Assembly: GCA_944470555.2 (NCBI GenBank)
Contig: OX104131.1
Span: 17,166,515-17,230,514, forward strand
DNA length: 64,000 bases
Direction: 5' to 3'
DNA from: Heterobilharzia americana
Taxonomy: Eukaryota > Platyhelminthes > Trematoda > Strigeidida > Schistosomatidae
A program made the position numbers and the translations under genes. The notes below the pieces were generated by a model, which was not told where the DNA came from, made no database searches, and saw only the letters and a program-made list of their open reading frames with translations. Of this stretch, positions 60,841 through 64,000 are shown piece by piece. Position 1 is the stretch's first letter, and every line of letters starts with the position of its first letter.

Positions 60841-62544
60841 GAAAATAGAGTACTTAAACTAAATGAATTATAGTCGAAGATTTCAAACAGTACGCATCAT
60901 AAACGAAAAACGTTTTCAAATAATACTCAGGACTTAGTTTGTAAACAGGATGGCTTGTGAGGTGAACACAGTTGTCATGGCAAGAGCAAGGTGTTTGCGT
61001 TTCATCTCCACTCACAGGAATGCATGTAAGAGTTAACGTGATGCAACTTAGGTAGCCTGTAGATATCTCTTAGCTAAGCTGTAATTCATACATAATGTGT
61101 GGACAGTTTTGATGCTACTAACTCATGCAGACGTCAGTGTGAACCCATGAGATCTCATTGCTAGTAGTCAACTGTTTATACCAACAACAGCAACCACTTA
61201 AACGATCTTAAATCATCTTTATTACTCATCATTTATTTATACAGTGGGTATTTGAATACTTTGAGCACTATATAATAGTAAGCTGAGAATTTTTGTGTAC
61301 TAAATAACTGAGTGGTTCTATTCTCCTCCTCTTCAAGCACGCAAAATCCAGGAAAAGCGTATCGCAAGCAAAAACAAAATACCCGAAGGAAAGAAGGATT
61401 CATGGCGAGTATAAAATAAGGCGATACAAAGGATGTAAATCAGACAACTGTGCTATTAGGTTATGAGCTACATTTAATCTTTGAAAACCTAAGATATTAT
61501 CCGATTGCTCAGAGCAAATAGGAGTCAGGTGAAAGATGAACCAAAAAACTGCTTCAAAGTTAAATAATACAAGTCCATGAACCATACAACCACAAGAGAA
61601 ATGAATGCGTAATCAAGTTTCAGAACAAATGAATACACTGTAATTACCGCAATCTACTTTAACTAACGAGCTATACAACTTTTCACTGCGTAACTCACAC
61701 TTATAGGTGAGAATACCCAAATGCATACACTGAACATTTTCATAAAACTAACTGAACGTAACATGTTCGTTTTTAATTCAGTCTGATAGTAATTCTTTCC
61801 ATAAACATAAGTAGAAGAAATAAATTATATATTATATATAATATAATATATATATATATTATATATATTAATAAATAAATATTTACAGGTTAAACACCTT
61901 AAAGAGATTGAAATCAATAATTTTCAAATGGTAACACAACAATGAAGATTATTTTTCCCTATCCATCTATTCTCCCAGGAAGATGTCCAATAAAGAATGA
62001 TTTCTCTAATAACTATTTTTCAAGAACATGGCAAACAGACGATAAATAAAAAAGAAGCGTAGTAACTTTTCCAATGCAACCGCTGCAATAAACTGACTAT
62101 GTTTATTCTCGAATAGGTTTTCATCAAACCTTATCCATACATACTTAGAACTGTACAAAAGTAGTCACAGTCTAAACAGAGAAAAAGATGCCTATCAGTT
62201 TTTATTCAACTTGCATATATATTTGATCATACAAACACCATAAATAGTTAACCATTTGCAAAGACCATACTTTTCACAATCATCTCTATAATCATTTGAT
62301 GAGTCATGATAGACGTATACGTGTACAGCAAACAGTACACCAAAGCCGACAGTCTTTACAATCCTTCTGATGAAACATGTTACGCCATATAATATATACA
62401 GTGTCATGTTTAAGTCCCATATGCTGCATAGCGGTAATACAATACAAAAGTGCAATCAATAAGCTGGCCAACTACACATAAAATAAGGACGGTATATGAA
62501 TATGAAACCTCAGTGAACTAAAACTGAAACTCTTTCTCACTCTC
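60841..62544. other. No firm gene; AT-rich tract and one small Cys-rich frame
   Basis: 61825-61885 is an irregular AT tract. A minus frame at 62195-62455 can start at an ATG at 62405-62407 and encode 69 residues with DDCEKYGLCKW near its end, closing beside an AATAAA. No family is recognised and no splice context is convincing. Confidence 0.25.
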
Positions 62545-62690
62545 AACGAACCATACCTATCGTGTAAGAGTTAATGATACTACCCGACTGCAGAAACCTC
62601 AATAGTTGGGAAGGGCTCGAACCCATGACTTACTGGTTGGAAGTCAACTGTGTAAATACCAATGAGTCACAACCTAGGTGAAGCAGGGAT
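62545..62690 (-). repeat. tRNA-like SINE, family B
   Basis: On the minus strand GTGACTCATTGGTATTTACA and CATGGGTTCGAGCCC are A- and B-box-like, with the family tail. Confidence 0.6.
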
Positions 62691-63420
62691 GTTATCAAAA
62701 CATGGCTTGGAACTGAAGCCAGTGGATAGTATGCTGTGGTTTACTTGTGTTCTTTACACATGCGTTTTTCTATAAGACCTGTTTCTATAGTCCTGTCGCT
62801 CCTCACCTTTTGCTTTCTATGGTTTAGGATTTTGTATATATCCGGAATGGACGTTGAGCCACAGTTTATATCCCACATGTAATTTTTCGACGGTTAGCTC
62901 TTAGCCCCATGCATGGACATACAGTCGATACTATACGCATTTCACACTAAATCCATGAGATAACAATTCAAAGTTTACAGATCATCCAGCTTGTAACTGT
63001 AACTGCTATATAATAATCCTACTAATTATGAAACGCTTAGTATCGATCATAGCAACTAGCAGTGTTCACAAGTGCAAAATTAAAACGTAAGGTATAACAT
63101 TTGTTGAATATATTATCACACGACACGGTTGTCAAAGTGATTAACATACAATAATCTATATCGGAAAACGCGGATGAGAGAATTAATATTGCGATAATTA
63201 ACCATAACACTAAATATATATACACATCTCTTACGATAGACTTGCGTCATAAACTTTATGCAAGTGAGAACAAGGCATTAAATCACAATCTGGTAACATA
63301 GATACAAGCATGACCAACAAGAATTTTATCAAATTCCTGTGTACTTTATAGATGATGACCTTGAAAGAGTACTAGTTTATCATTAAAATGTTTAAATTTA
63401 AACCTGGTGATTAATTATAA
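62691..63420. other. No gene recognised
   Basis: Nothing assigned. Confidence 0.4.
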
Positions 63421-63605
63421 CCTTTGAGTGGGCTCCTTGGTCAAAGCACTTGAATTATAACGGATGGGTTACGGTTTTAAACCCCGATCTGCCTACCAAG
63501 GTTTGGGCAGCCACCTAGTATCCTTAACGATCACATAGTAGTAGTTGCATACTGCATGAAAATGCAGATGGTTGCTCAGTTCCCTTCGACTTCAGTTGTC
63601 TATGT
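63421..63605 (+). repeat. tRNA-like SINE, family B
   Basis: GTGGGCTCCTTGGTCAAAG, ACGGTTTTAAACCCCGATCT and the tail with GATCACATAGTAGTAG fit the family, diverged. Confidence 0.5.
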
Positions 63606-64000
63606 GCGTTATCATTCTACATACAGACGTAAAGACAAGTTAAATCTAAGTAGGAGGATCAATTTACAAATTTCACGGTTCACGTTGAAATTTCTCTTAA
63701 TTGAGTAGTTTTCCAAATGACTAACTGTGGCGTCAACAACATTTCCATTGAAAATCATCCAGACAACATCATCTCTGACATGAAAGTGTCATGAACTGTC
63801 AATATACACTTGTGAACAACACGAGTTGTTACGAGCCACTCACAATGATCTGTAAATTTCGGTTATCTGGGGCCTAGCTCACCAACTGTGCATCCGGACA
63901 AATTCAGCACACAGCTGAATCGTTCAGAGCAACTGATTCTGGTTAGGTGACTTAGATGGGCTTAAATAGGATGATCAACTTACTAATTACATAGTTCCCA
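63606..64000. other. No gene recognised
   Basis: Nothing assigned. Confidence 0.4.

Overview
The window looks like nuclear DNA of a blood fluke (Schistosoma or a close relative). The reasons are AT-rich DNA with several long (AT)n tracts, very long introns, tRNA-like SINEs carrying hammerhead ribozyme cores of the schistosome Sm-alpha type, two kinds of endonuclease/reverse-transcriptase LINE, and a Penelope-like element. No bacterial-style genes, rRNA or CRISPR are present. Species identity is inference.

One host gene dominates. Three minus-strand coding exons (48397-47946, 27034-26881, 6476-6143) have strong splice sites and joining codon phases at both junctions. They encode, in order, a proline-rich segment with a YEVP motif, a Ser/Thr-rich linker and a PH domain whose pattern resembles the first PH domain of the actin-filament-associated protein (AFAP1) family. 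The gene runs right to left over at least 42 kb with introns of about 20.9 and 20.4 kb. First and last exons lie outside the window or were not found. A separate plus-strand exon at 3181-3558 encodes the C-terminus of a single-span membrane protein of unknown family.

Nearly everything else is retroelement debris. LINEs of an SR2/RTE-like type occur as two near-complete copies (about 6.75-9.76 kb and 56.4-60.1 kb), a nearly identical broken pair (40.3-42.15 and 49.3-51.35 kb) and many 3' fragments on both strands. A second LINE of RTE type lies at 32.58-35.91 kb with a perfect 14-bp target-site duplication, plus a 5'-truncated relative at 54.89-55.25 kb. A decayed Penelope-like element covers about 14.2-16.9 kb.

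I name the SINE-like families by letter. B is tRNA-like. C is tRNA-like with 'ttgaaggtgagatgaaaat' ends. D is an Sm-alpha-like hammerhead SINE. E is a second hammerhead-bearing family. F is another tRNA-like family. There is also a MITE-like family and an unidentified 640-bp duplicated repeat.

The most unusual theme is that several families occur as head-to-head inverted dimers. Two E dimers (31.1-31.7 and 45.1-45.35 kb) are flanked by 14-bp and 12-bp target-site duplications, so they appear to have inserted as palindromic units. All calls are from reading the sequence; no database search was run.
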